Below are positions 14,001 to 29,000 of a stretch of DNA of 64,000 bases, one piece after another. The DNA is from Siphonodentalium dalli. Its lineage: Eukaryota; Mollusca; Scaphopoda; Gadilida; Siphonodentaliidae. The notes beneath the pieces were generated by a model. The model was not told the DNA's origin, did no database searches, and saw only the letters and a program-made list of their open reading frames with translations. The position numbers were made by a program, and so were the translations under genes. The stretch spans positions 193,258,369-193,322,368 of the forward strand of contig CP136061.1 in assembly GCA_032622095.1 (NCBI GenBank), in the 5' to 3' direction. Within the stretch, counting starts at the first letter, position 1; every line of letters starts with the position of its first letter.

Positions 14001-17000
14001 GACAATCGGTCGGCAACAATAGACTATAATCGATTAATCGTACCTAACACCATCAGTGGAAGTATTCTGTAATATGGCCTATTGGCTTGGTGCTGGGTAA
14101 CTACAATGTCGCTGTTTGAGGAATCGGCTCAGGACATGTTTACATTAATGAAGTGCATCACAAACCACTTTTATTGACAAATGAACAGAATGTATTCTAT
14201 ACCTGCACAATTATCGGCCATGTTATGGTGATAATAGAATTTGTGAGTTCATTAGAACGAACGTAAATATGAATTTCAGTGTCTGAATAGCCAAACATGC
14301 AAACCATATAAAAGTAGGAATGCATAATGAATGGCCGACGGTTTGTATTTGATAATATCGAGGTTCATTCAGCATTCACTGCATGATATGCAATAGCCTA
14401 TACAATTAACCTCTAAGGATACTTATTCAAGCACAGTATACTCAAATGACATCATGGAGTTGCTGATTAAAATGCCATAGGTTCCCTAGTTTCCAGAGAA
14501 TTTCAATCAACTCCCATTGGTTCAATCAGATTCAAGGGCAAGTGCATTCAGCTCATTGAAGACAGTGACAGTCGGCATATATCAAAGATGTAGTTCCGCC
14601 TTACAAGTAGAAATATACAATGACATCGCCATAATTTCAAAGCTGCAGGGCGGCCAATTTGTAGAATTAACAACAACATGAAGAGTAACCATGGCGCATC
14701 ATCAAATGAACTGCAGACTGTTTGCAACATAGGTTAGTAGTACCCCTGTTGATGGAATCTCGTTGATATGCGATCACAGGTTGTTAACCCATCGGTTGTA
14801 GATTAAACTGTGTAAAACAAACACGGTATTCAATAATACTGGACATGTCCTGATGTCAAATTAAATAATGCATATTAATCGACGATGTAAATGGTAATCG
14901 ATGATCGGCTTTATCAACGGTTCATCGATTATACGACTAATCGTGGCACCCCTACAAAGGACTCCTTCAAGCAGGGCATCAACGTGTGTTGTTGGCATGA
15001 TGCAAGGCTCAAAGTTCTGAAATGCACCTGTTCACATGGAACAGGTTATTACCTAACGTACCGCCACCCTAGAAGATTGCGTGAGTTCAAATGTCTATAT
15101 CGTAACCTGATAAGCTAACCCAAACTGTAAAGCCATGATATTGAGCGAGAATAGATCTAATCCTGGTACTACAGGTAAAAAGCCCATTGGGATTGTCCTA
15201 AGACTGTAGAGTCAAAAGCTGATGAATGTTCTACGCACAGAGAAACGTGAGTCACAACTTGGTTCGCAGAAAAAAGAGCCTATAACTGCAGAAAGCCAGA
15301 TTGACACTCGCAAGGAATCCAAGGCTTGGTGTTTCGCCCCATGGAACCGTAGTAAGGGCGAAAGATGATCTGTGTAAATTTATCACCAGAAAAATCGAAC
15401 GGTCACCCATAAACAAAGGACAATGCCAATCAGTGACGAGTGGAAAGGTAATAAGTTTGAACCCTGGTAAAACCTCATGGTTGTAGAACAAATTGAGTGT
15501 TTGGTAAAAGTCTCTGCCCCGGCCGATGACTGCGCTATGTACACTGTTATGGACAGCACCCGAGATTATCCGGCATCAGCCGGCGCGCTGTCTGGTGGCC
15601 CAATGCTCGGTCTCCCCTCGAACCTCCCAGGACCCAAATCGGAGGCGAGAAACTGCGTCTGCCACACCTCGATGCCTTGCAATTAACTCTAGCTCTTTTT
15701 TAGAGCCACAAGAAAAAACAGCAAGATCTCTCCGAAAACCAAAGTGAGAATCAGGATTCGCACTGGATGGCAAGTAGCCCTGTTAATTAGAATTGTAATC
15801 TAAATGTGGGATCGGCAGATCCAAACCATGGATTTTGTTATCTTTAAAGTTAAAAAACTGAATAAACAGGGCTGTGTAAGAGACATCGAGGTATGATTAA
15901 TGTTCAGACTGTTTCCCCTAACTGGAGCCAGCTTAAACCTTGATGTGAAGCTGAATCATACCGTGCAGCCAGTAGGGCGGTGGCGACATACTTGGTCACG
16001 ACACAAATCCAGATACCTCACCAACATGATGACACCACACTTAATGTTTCTAAATGAACACAATCCGCATTGAACTACATGTTGAATGGGCAGATCAGTC
16101 AAATATACATAGAATGAATTGCCACAGCCCCAGTGGCTACACTGGCTACAACTCACCTCCCGTCAAAGAGCAAGCATTTTACGGCCATGCAGAGTCCCGG
16201 GAAATGGTCTTAACAGCAATTCCACCCGAGGGTAGACGCCAGGGAGCAACTTACTTTGGAAATTTTGATTATCCAATAAAGAGCCTCACATTGACATGAT
16301 GAAAGTATTGTGTTCTCAATCTCAAAGTCACATAAAATTCATACTAAAATGCATGGCTATTATCCAAGTTTGGATGGCAAATTGTGACGTGATGCGATAC
16401 CAGTTAAGTTGCTCCCTAGGGGGCTGACAGATCTTTGTACGACCCACCTGCTTGTGAAAGGGAGATGGGAGGACGAAAATCTGAGGTAGGATCCAGCAGC
16501 AGCGGGCGAGCATGGTCGGATCCGTGCATACTGGAACCCACCCTCGGAACAGTATGGCGCCTTGCCTACAGTGACATTGGTGAAGTATGCGCGGGGCCCC
16601 TCAAGGTCTGCATGGAACGAGGAATTTGATTAGCCTGAACCTGCTTGACAATGGGGTGACTGAAACCGAGGCCATACGAGGAAGAAAATTGCTTGTTTTA
16701 TGACCAGTTATAAGGATCAGGAAAGTGACCTAAAAATATTCCAGGAAATTAGGTGACTGATGTGTCACATTATTACGTGTGAAATTGTGTCAGTGACAGT
16801 GATCTGACAAAAAAGTTATTTTGTTGGCAAACAATCTCAATGTGTATTGTATTGTAAACGAATTCATAGTGAACTATGAGCCAAGCAAAACCACACAAGT
16901 GAGTTAATTCCTAGATAAACGAAAAAAAAAAAGGACCCAAACCTGATCCCTAATTTTGCTACATATGTCAACATGAAACAGATGTGTGAGTGACAATTTC

Positions 17001-20000
17001 AGAATTTCGACGTAAACAAAACGAATGTTGTCACGTGGCAATTTCCACATAAACAAAGTTATAACTGCAATGTTGTCTCACTGGTTGAATGTTCTAATAC
17101 TTACATTCTAAAACCACAAGAACAGAGATAACATAGCAACTGTGCTGTATAGGCATTCCCAAAGAGAGTTCAACACGTGAACAGCTGCATATATACAGAC
17201 GAATTCAATTTCGAATTCAATTCGGAATTCTAAACCACGTGCTCCGAAACCGGAAGTTGGGGAATTACCCACAATTTTCAACATAATAAAATAGTTTTTA
17301 TTTTATTTTTTGCGTAAAATAAAACAAGTGAAATTGAATGAAATTGTCACTCTGATATTATATTAATAATTATTGTGTCGTTTCCCAAAAATGAAACAAT
17401 GTCACAACAAATTAAACAAATTGGAACGTAATTGTTAAATGAAGCCGACAATAATATGTGGTTTTCATTTGCTCATAGCGTGTACTTCCCTTCGAGTCAC
17501 AAGAAGAAAAAGAGATCTTGACTGTGTCCCCACTTGCTTATATACATAACAAGTGAACAAATGACCTTGACCTGCTACGTCATATAAATAATGATTCAAA
17601 AAGGTACTTAAGCTATTTCGTACCAAAATAATAAATTTTAAACGGATCTCATAGAATCCTTTCTTGTGAATAAAGATGAATATACCATGTAGTTCAGTGT
17701 GTAACGTATCTTTGAAGGGAATATATACCCAGATAGACAGACAAAGTCATTTGGCCATTTGTAGCACTCATGTACGGATATTCGTATTTCGGATCACAAA
17801 AGGCTATGGAAGCAATACAAGCCAGGCACTCATTACTCATTTAACAATACAAGCCAGGCACTCATTACTCATTTAACAATACAAGCCAGGCACTCATTAC
17901 TCATTTAACAATACAAGCCAGGCACTCATTACTCATTTAACAATACAAGCCAGGCACTCATTACTCATTTAACAATACAAGCCAGGCACTCATTACTCAT
18001 TTAACAATACAAGCCAGGCACTCATTACTCATTTAACAATACAAGACAGGCACTCATTACTCATTTAACCCTTTCTTGACTGGAGCTGAGCTGGTGCAGC
18101 ATTATAGATTCTGTGCCAATGCATTCTCTTATATATGTGAGTCTCCCATAAGGAGCCTCGCATATATATAAGAGAATGCACTGGCTCACAAGGTCAAGGT
18201 AAATATTGTTAGGCCAATATATTCTCTTATATAAGCAAGGCTCCCTATGGGAGACTCTTATATATAAGAGAGTGTTCGCAAAACTTTTATGAAGCTCGAG
18301 TAATGGAAGGGTTAAGGGCTCTGGAGTCCTAGTCTTTTGATAAAGTCTCTTCCATATCAGACAGAAAATTGACATATTGTTGTTCAACGTCCGAGATATC
18401 CCACTGAGTCAGAATGGGCCCCTTTGTGTTTGCGCCAAACTCCTCTGTAGTAAAAGGCTGATCACAAGAATATGCTGACAGAGTCTTGTTGCCCTTTTTG
18501 GGCATAGATGGAGCGCCTTTTTAGGCATGTGTTTAGCTCCATTTAGGCGTACATGTAGACTTCGAACCTTTGTTAAACAACTGGTTATCGCCAATGCTTT
18601 GCAAACTGAGTCCGCAGTTCTCTGGGGCTGTGTCTGTTCAAATGTTAACGTCACCAATACATGTAGTTCTAGGCGATTCTTGTATCAGACACCGACAACA
18701 AGTTCCTGGTGTAAGGCCCTGCCAATCAGAAATTTGGCAACCGAATCGAATTTTGAATCGAATCGGCACAAGCACTGGATGGAGAAAATCATAGCTGACC
18801 ATAGGATATCCTTCTAATTACCGTACTGACCCGGTTCAAAGCCCATGCCCGTGTTTAAGCCCACCCATATATTTTGGCCAAATTCCATGCACAGGGGTAT
18901 ATTCGTGTTTAAGCCCACCCCAAATTTTGTTCAATTTCAGCAGTGGTAAGTATTTGTTAATGATACTCCCCAAATAAATAATTCCAAGAAGTATATTCAC
19001 AAACGATCGGTGACGGCGAGAATGCCACGAAAAATGGAAAGTTATAATTCGTAGGTAAGTGATAATATTAAATGAAATAAAATAAAGTGAATCTTAAATT
19101 CACATTTCTTTATTCAATTATACTTCCCTGGGGAAACCAAACGTTTAACAGACATAAAATACAATAGAACCCACTTACTAACAGCGTGGAATTCTTTTAA
19201 GTTTAATCAAAGCGCACCCGTTCCAACTACAGTACCGGTACTGTAAAAACATATTTTTCGTGTTCAGTGACAACGTAGACCTATGTGTTCCTACATGTGG
19301 CCAAACACAAAGAACTGGCCTCTTGGCTATGTAAACACACAGTGGGTATCATAATGGAGCAGAAGGGGGAACTTGTCAATTAACAAAAATGTCTTCCAAA
19401 CTGCGTCAACTTTATTCACTCGAAACCAAAATATTCAAACACGTGCTTTTGTATACGTTTTTTATACGTTTTAGCATTCGGCAAACCTCGTCAGATTCCG
19501 TCACCGTTTGCCCCCAGAGGTCACAGGTCGAGGAGTTCAGAATGCCGTTTTAGTAGAAATACAACTGCCTTGTCAGTGCTGTTAAATAATTACACTCACT
19601 GGCTTTTGTTAAACATGCAATTAGTCGCCATGTATGTAGACAATGGATGACGAATAAAGCGCCGGGCATATTGTTTTCCTAATCAGTCCTAATCGGATTA
19701 AATCGGAACATTGATATAAACTATAGTCAGACTATAGATAACCCACATTGCCGCTTACATAATAACCAGGGCATTCCTGACTCCAAGCATACACTTTGGG
19801 AACAAGACGGCTGTCAGTCAAGACTACATGTACTTACATAATAGTGTCATTTTAACATGGGAATGTTGTCCAATAAAACTACAAGACTTAAAGTGTTATT
19901 ATAATATTTTAATATTCACATTTAAAAAATTCCCAAATAATCGGCGTCAGATCGGCTTTCATTAGTTTTACTGTCCCGATTTCTTAGGATTTTTGGTTTG

Positions 20001-23000
20001 CATTTTTGCAAAGGGCCATATCCGAGTTTAAGCCCACTTGGATTTTTGAGCTCAAATAAAACAAAGGCCCCCTGGGCCTAAACGCGGGTCAGTACGGTAT
20101 TGTTGACTTATTTTTCATAAAAGCTGAGACTCTTTTTTCAAATATGAAACAAAGAACCAAGACAGAGTTTACAGACAAACATATTGTGACTGATATTGTT
20201 CTCAACTTTATTATTGAATGAAAATTAAAACTATATATCACTTAGTATAACATGAGACATATACGTCATCTGATCAGACATTGACCGCTATAAAATGAGT
20301 AAATATTACTGAAGATACACTACTCTAGTATAGTGTGTATATGTAATAGTGTTTATTAATTAATTTGATAGTCATCAATGACTATGACTGTATTCTAAGA
20401 ATTTCAGGTCTGATGTATCATATACAATGGTATGCATATCAATGTGAATGACCCGCCGCATCAGTATCTGCCAAACTCTGTGATTTCCGTACGCAGATAT
20501 CTAGTTCTGCCAAGCACGATAAACCGAGAAGTTGCGATTGCAGTACACGGATCATGGCGGATGGGCTAATACTAATATACTAATACATAAAATACACAAT
20601 CAAGTAGCATATTAAATCCAGTAGATTTACACTTGAGTACAGTTACAAATGACTGTTTTATTTGTCAAAGTAATCCATGCAGCGCCCATCATGGAAGGGT
20701 TAAACTAACCTGTCTGAGCCATCGGTGCATTGCTTCAATACAGCATTAGCCTTAGAAAGCTCAGGAATGTCCGGTAGGAAATATATCTCATTGAAGTTCT
20801 CTGCTAGATAATGCCTGTAAAATATGAATGCAGTATAACACCGAAAGCTTACAATTGCAATAAAACCTGGAAATTATAGTGCAAATACAACGCCCAGTCA
20901 AGTCTGAGTTTAGAGTGCCTGTCATTTGCAGAATGTGGGCCCAAGAGGAGGAATTTAATGACGCTATCCCACATAAACTTAATTCTATTTCTTTTATAGT
21001 TTAGTTTCTCTATATCCCCAAATTGGCAGACGACACATTGCATAATCGAGGTTCCCAATGGGTGTACATCACAATATTCACCATTTGGGAACTTCAATCT
21101 GAGTCTACGGCTCCCATAGCAGATGAGGCCATGCAGAATGAGGTACCCAGAAGGTGAAATTGGTGATGCTAGCCTGCTATGCGGGATAGCATCACTAATT
21201 TCACCCTCTGAAGACCTCATTCAGCAAATGACAGGCTCACTAAACTCAGACTTGTGCCCAGTGTCTGCAGCTCAAAGAAATATGTTATCCTTATTGTTCA
21301 ACTATTTTTTGCCTTAAAACTTTAATTTTAACATCAAAACTGCCTTTAGGCAGCCAGGATAGATTGTTTCTTGTTGTCTGAAAACATTTTCCGACCCCAA
21401 CCCCACTCCCCATCCCTCTAAAAACCATACATTTTACACTAAATGTTGGATGGAAAATTCAAATATCAGAACATTTTGTCCATGACGGGGGCGATAATAC
21501 ACAGAACCAACCACCACATGTCACCTTTGTGTTGAAAATAGCCGAGGAACAGTGTTCATTGTTAAGTGACATTAAATTTGAAATATACTTGGATACCTTG
21601 GACACAAAAAATAGAATATCTCTATTAGTGCTGGGACGGTTGGGTTTTTTTACTAAACGGTTAACCGTGGGCATTAACCTAATCACAACCGGATAACCAC
21701 AACCATTATTACCCTAAGTACGAGATTGAATACACTGGTCACTATATCGGCAAAACAAGTGTTGATTACGCGTCCCGGAAACGTCGATATACATACGGTC
21801 ACAACGATGTCTTGGTCGCACAATGGGGTCCCGTTACGGCGATCAAATAGTGGTAAATGTGTATAAATTAATTCAGTTTTGAGCCCAAACAAACTAAAAT
21901 ATCCCGCCCAATCTCAAAAAATTTGCATTGTCTCAAAAATCAAATTTGCTTCTAAAAATAGGCGCCTGGTGTGTTGTATAGTCCCAAGCATGTTCTAAGA
22001 GCAATGCTCGCCATGTTTCGGAGGCATAAAATATATAACATTGCTGCTGTGCCGTACCTCCTATATACATATAAAATATAATATATATTAGTAGTGCACA
22101 ATAATACCCACTTCCTGATGGTTTGTGATCGCTAGTATATCAATGTTTACGGGAGTTCCGCATAAACAACGCTTGCTTGCAAAACCTTCCGCGACGAAAT
22201 ATAGTTCCTTCCCCGTGTATATCCCGGGCATGATTAGCCCAAACATGTGGACTACAAGGTACTGAAGGTAGGTATACTGTTGTTTAGTAATATTTACTAC
22301 TGTTTGGGTATAGGTAGGTATGTATTAATCACAGTGGCTTCACGATGTTACTTCAATTATTTAATAAACAAATTCAAACAAAATTAAATCGTCGTTACAC
22401 AAGCCCCAGCCAGTGTTTGTAAAATAAGTTAAGTAATAATAATGACAAAGGGGGGACAGTGTCAACAAAACAGACAGACTATTGATGACGTAGTAAAAGT
22501 CTAGACTTGATTGCTTTGATTTATGCCGTGGTGAGCACGCAGTTGGAACGTCACGGATTCGCAACTCGTTATTGGTGTTGTTGTTGTTGGTGTTGTTTTA
22601 TTAAGACTGCTTGCTAATAGATATAAAGATTATGATGATGACGATGATGATTATTATGATTATGAAGATAATTAAGTTGATGATAATGATGATGATAAAA
22701 ATGATGATGAACTGGCACCATGTCAATCGGGAGATCACTGTATATTGTGTATATAATGCATTATGTTCCTCCTCTCCATCTTCTGTGTATACACTTTCCA
22801 TTTCTCGATATCATTGTTATTTTGATCAGAGAATAAAGCTTAATATTAATTACCTGTTGTCTACAATCATGTAGTTGAAGATTTCTGAGACTTGTTGAGG
22901 TAACGGCTCTAAAAGTGGTATGAGGGTCACAACAATCTGAGACATCATCTGGCCAAGGAAAGACAGTTCCAAACTGAAAAAAACATAAAGGAATTCATAT

Positions 23001-26000
23001 GAACCATTTAGGACAAGACACAAACCCTTTCTCGGTGTAATCTCAGCTTAACCCTTCCATGACTACAGTTTCCTGAAATTTTTAGAAAATCCTGTGCCAA
23101 TGCATTCTCTTATATATGCGAGGCTCCCTATGGGAGACTCGGATATATAAGAGAATGCACTAGCACAGGATCGTTAATGCTGCACAAGCGCAACTCCTGT
23201 CATAAAAAGATTAAAGACATTTTTGTGTGTTCCGTTCAGTGAATCAAACTAAAAAATGTTTATCCAGGCTTTCTGTCTCTTGATTGAATGTAGCATTCAA
23301 CGAACATTACCTAACATTCCCACCACAGGGATCATACCATTTCAGAAAACGCAATGTCTGAACTATGCATAACATACAAAGAGGATTAATTCTAAAAACA
23401 ATTTTAAAATAACTTTTTGCTGTTTCGGGCAAAGTGACATAATCTTTCTTGAAAGATGAACAAGGAGCCTGTTAAATAAAAATTACTTATACCATCCTTA
23501 AACAAACATCACTTTTTCTGACTAATATTTTAAGAACGGACATGTAATTAACTATCCATGCATCTTTGAATGTCCGTTTTTGGTCTATTAGAGACTTTCG
23601 AAAGTGTTTTCGGTGTCTGTTTGCTGATTTCTGTCCGTTTATGTAAACAATGAACACGAATTGGATAATCTGCCTTCGATGATATATTGTAACGAGTTCA
23701 TTCATGACAGAACAAAAAACCAATTGCCAAACGTTTTGTCAAATGCAATTTTTTTTTTGCGAATGACAGCGCAAACACTGCACACACCTGTTGGTTTCAA
23801 GTCTGGACTACATGTAGTGTGTCTGACACTAAACAGTGTCACTTACACTGCCTCGATAAGACGTGTAGTCACTTATGTGTGTCACTTAAAGACAAACAAC
23901 ATCGCAGCACTCTTGACAAACATACAATGCCACATGTTATATCGTGTGTTTCAAAGATTTAGCTCTTATATTTTTTAATCTTAAATTAAATGCAGAAGAA
24001 GGCCAAGAGACCAAAAGCTTCTAACATTGAGAAATCTGCTAATAATAGCATACACTTTGTGAAAATTTATATGAAAAGCACCAAAATTTTATTAATTTTC
24101 AGGCTTGATATAAAGTAAAATCAGCAGACTGAGGTTTTCCCTTAATATCGTTTCAGCGCTTTAATACCGACCTGCGAACAAAACAGCTCCATGCTCGGCA
24201 TGAGATCTCCATAATATTCTTATCCTTGGATGACAATCCGATCCTGAGAAAGAAAAACAGTCATCATGATATACAGTAATGCCCTAAATAATCGACTCCT
24301 TAACCACAGCAGAATTTGGGTAACTTTTCGGGATTTAGTCGGAAATATGGCTTGTTGCCATTCATTGGAAAGCTCTCACTGAGAGCTTTCCGATGAATGG
24401 CAACATTTTCTGATATACAGTAATGCACTAAATAATCGACTCCTTAACCACAGCAGAATTATGGGTAACTTTTCAGGATTTAGTCAGGGTTAATTTCTAC
24501 CCGATAACTTACTCACAAGTTCACAACATTACCACGAAACTGCAGTAGCATCAAGGTGATGTATAACCTTGATCCTTATCATATTCCACAAGTCGGGAGA
24601 GAGGAACTATTTTGTCAAAGGGATTTAACCAAGTCAGTACAGGGCTAAAGCCTTTTCGTAAGATTTGAAAATGGTAGGAAGTAGGTTTTGTTTGAAGCCC
24701 ACCCTCCCATCCCCTCTCTTTTTTTTAAGTTTTACATTTGCTATTCGCATGTCCATGATTCAGAGGACATCACCAACCAGGTTGTTTAGTGTCTCATTTC
24801 AGATCACTTTAAGGACAGCGCATTCCTAAATGCTCAACTTGGTATTTGTTTTTGGCATGGCGCATGGTGGGCCAAAAAAGGAAGAGACTCAAATAAAAAA
24901 AATTATAATTGAACACCCTACCAATAATTTTGCGACTACCTGTTTCATTAACAGTTCTTTAAAGGTAGTCATTTTGGCAAAACTGTCTTTGTTGTATTAC
25001 GACCCTGCAGGATAAATAACTTCTACTGATAAGAATTATGAATAGGGTACTACATCACTAGCATTTGTGTTCTTCAGGGCTTAAAATCAGTCGAGAATCA
25101 GAATCATGATTCTTAGTTTAATTCTCGTAAAAGCAGCTGATTGGCTGTAAAAATGCTATATTTTGATTCTATCAATCAGTTTGTTTTTTTTTCATATCTG
25201 TAGTTATGATTACAGTTTTGGATTTTCGACAAAACTCACAAATAAGTCATATAATAATAAATTTGAATTCATTTCTCTGGTCGTCAGTGTGGGAGCTGAC
25301 TCTGAGATTGTGTCCTTAAATTGTTATCACCATGTGACCTTAGTTTATAGCGGCAATCAAATAATTTGTAATTGTAAAAAAAAGTATTTGCTATTAGCAA
25401 CAAGCCATATAAGCCATGTACTTAGATGATGGCACATATGAGAAATGATGTGCAGATCCATTGGGGTCCGTAGGGATTCACATGAAGTGTGTTTAATTAC
25501 TGTGCCAGTCATAACCCAATGACCCCAATGGATCTGCAAGTCATTTCTTATAATCATATAGCAGTACATTTTGATAGAACATTAATAATGTGAACAACTT
25601 TTCAAAACTACCACAACAATTGCAAGTAACATATATTGTTCAAATTCCAAAGCTTGAAGTGACATAGGTGGTTCATCTCTTTTTGTGGACATGGACACCA
25701 CACACAGAGTGTGTGCACATGATCAGCTTGGAGTGACGTAGTATTCATCGCTTTTTATGAAGTGGCCCACTTCAGTTATTGCCTGATTACATTGGAAACA
25801 TTCGTGTAACGATATCGCGATTTGAACTGATTCTCAAGGAAGCTAATTGTGTGAATGCAGAAGGTGTGTGATTATACAATAATGACCAGTGCAAACTGCT
25901 ATATATTATTGTACAATTAAGAAATAGCTCATGTTCAATTAAGTTTAAGCAGTATAACAGAAATGTTTGAAGACAAATTCTATAAATTGCGTACATTATA

Positions 26001-29000
26001 ACTCATAAACTTTATCGAACCAAGGCTTGGGAACAAACACCTGAGTTGCAAAGAAACATCATTATCATAATTTTCGTTGGTCAATTGAAACCAACAATTC
26101 TGGCAACTTTCCAAACATGTGTGCAGCTGCTGTCTGAAAAACATTCAGACACCTGTGCTTAAGCTTTCTGGAGGAGTGACACACATCGATTAAGGTTATT
26201 GATAACAACCTTAATGGGTAAATAAGTGACAACAAATTGTTTTACAGTATTCCATGAATTGACAGCTTATGACTAAATTATATTACATTAATTATAAATA
26301 TTATTATATTATATTGGATTATATATATATTATATTATATTGAATTATATATAATATTATATTAGGCCATTAAAAATTAAAGTCTGAGTTCACGGGCCCT
26401 GCTCGCATCACTAAAAGTCTGCCGCATCAAAACTATTTATCGCAATCTCCAAAAAACAAAAAAATTCCCCTCCATAAGCTAGTGATAGGGACTTATTTTT
26501 GGATCACCGGTCACATTTTTAAGAGCACCGGTTATATTTACTTCCGGTGACAAAAGCACCTGCTCTAACATTATCGTTTGCCTATTTTTCTGCAAATTTG
26601 GACTAATTAAAATGGGAAAATGAGTTTGTTTTCTGTGTGCATTACGTCAGGGATCACAGTTATTCATTTTACACAGTTTAATTGATATCCAGAAAGTTCT
26701 ATTCATTTTAATAAAACTGTGAAATGGCCAAAATGGCAGTAAATTAATGAGATATAAAACATGTACGTCAAGAAGATGCAAACAATCATATCACAAGAGA
26801 ATCAAGATATCAAAATATCAGTTTCACACATGGCTACCATGAATCAGTTCACCTGTAGGTGCAAAGCTATGTTTGTGTCAACATTTATATATAACATATT
26901 TTATTTCTTTATTTTATGTTTTGATAGCAATGGTGGGATACCAGTTATCTTTTTGTTAATTAAAAAATATAAATGAAGTTGTTCACAAATACTTTCTTCT
27001 TCTTGAAGTTCCTCCCAATGAATTCAACCAATTTATCAGAACTGTCACTTTGACACCACATGCACAGACATGTACCCACATCAACAGCCATCAGTACAAA
27101 AGTATACTGGTAATGGTATAAACCGGTATATAGGATTCTTGCGGAACACTAGAAAAATAACTTCAGTGTCACTGAGAATTGTTCCTGATAGTGGATATTC
27201 ATGGGCATTGCAGTAAATAAATATATGTAGAGCAATTTATGGCACTGCAACATTTTAATCAGCTTTCTCAGAATTCCTAATTCAATTGTCAGAAGTTTTT
27301 GTAATTTGAGTGGTGTGTTTTGGTGGGAGACATTGAGCGGTTCTGACTTTATAAACCATATCCCTCACCCTATCATGAATAGAACCAGACAAAACTCATG
27401 CCATGCCTTTCCTCAATAGCCATTTAGAGCCATGCTTTGGGAATTGGGGCAACAGAGGTGTCAGAATATTCCCAAGTATTGAGCTATACATGTGATTACA
27501 CTGAGACAAGTTGTATTACCTGGAATCATGAAAAAAGATTATTCGATTTTGAGGTATGTTATGAAGAATTTAAAATAAATAATAAATATAAAAAGCCTCC
27601 CTCCCTCATCAAAAAATTTAGACATAATTTCCAGTGAACGCAGACTTTAATTTTTAATGGCCTTATATAGGATTACATATATTATTATTTTGTTGTTGGT
27701 GAATCTTTTTAGAGACTGAATTACCTAAGGGTGTTGACAACTTTGTGTCGAATTGTTCCTATGTGTTTTCTTCCCATCAACCTTATTATAGCAATGAGAC
27801 TTTCCAATGCCTGCAAGGAGAACATTATCATATAGGTAAAAGAAGAAATGGAATTCACCCGTTTAAAGCAGTAGCTTTATATAAAAATTTTCATCATCTT
27901 ATTGACCAAAATTGCAAATAAAATATATACTTTTGCAAAGCTTTTTTTTATATATAGAATGTGTATAGAAATTGGTAGGAATTTATTGATATAGTCTTAG
28001 AATGGGTCGTGCACATAGCTTCCTGGCTTTAGTTATGCACATTGCAAGCAGTGTTTATGGAGTCAGTGGCCAAATTGGCCAATATTTACTTTAACTTTTC
28101 CATGACTGGAGCTTCCTAAATTTTGTGAAAACCCAGTGGCAATGCATTCACTTATATATGCGAGTCTCCCATAGGGAGCCTTGCATATATAAGAGAATGC
28201 ATTGGCCTAACAATATTTACATTATTTGTAAGCCAGAGTATTCTCTTATATATGCGAGACTCCCTATGGGAGACTCAAATATTTAAGAGAATGTACTGGC
28301 CCAGGGTATTTAATGCTGCAACGGTGCAACTCCCATCATTAACAGGTTAAATGTCAAAAGAAAATTTCATTGACCTGATGTATACGGTTAATACCTTTAT
28401 AACTGGGTGCGATAATTCATTTTGTAAATAAAGGGGTGAAATAACCAACAGAAGTCTTTCAATAGTTTTGAATATAGCACTATTATTTATCTCCTGATGT
28501 ATGTGAAAATATATATACTAACGTTCGCCCAAAGATTGCAGGGCCAGTAAAGAGTTAATGATATTTTCCATTTTGTTTTTGTCGTTCAAACTGGGTCATT
28601 ATGCGTGGTCTGTTCATTGTGATTTTAAACAATAAGCATGTGCATGTTTATCACACGGTTCAATTGGTTTGGTTTATCAAGCTTGACACTGCGTTCTAGC
28701 ATCACTCTCGAATTTCCAAGTTATATCGCACTCCACTCATTATGATCTGGAGGTGCTCCTAAGAATTGTATTGTAAAGCAAATTTTATCAAATTCTTAAT
28801 TTGTAATGTTTTCTGATTATATATGTTTACTTGATCATCTGGAAACAATATATATTGCTTCACCTCAAGTTTAACAATTAAAATGTATAGAACATTAATG
28901 TTGTTATGATATAAATAATTTATGTTCGGTCGAGCAACAGGCGAGTTTGAACATAAATTTACTATATTTTTCTGGACAATGTTTTGAATTTTGTTCTCTT

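Noticed and set aside
17812-18068. Regular 32-bp repeats considered as a CRISPR array
   Set aside because: The copies are contiguous with no unique spacers, and the genome is eukaryotic.
22601-22874. ORFs on both strands rich in Met/Ile or Ile/Val
   Set aside because: They are translations of a (GAT)n microsatellite.
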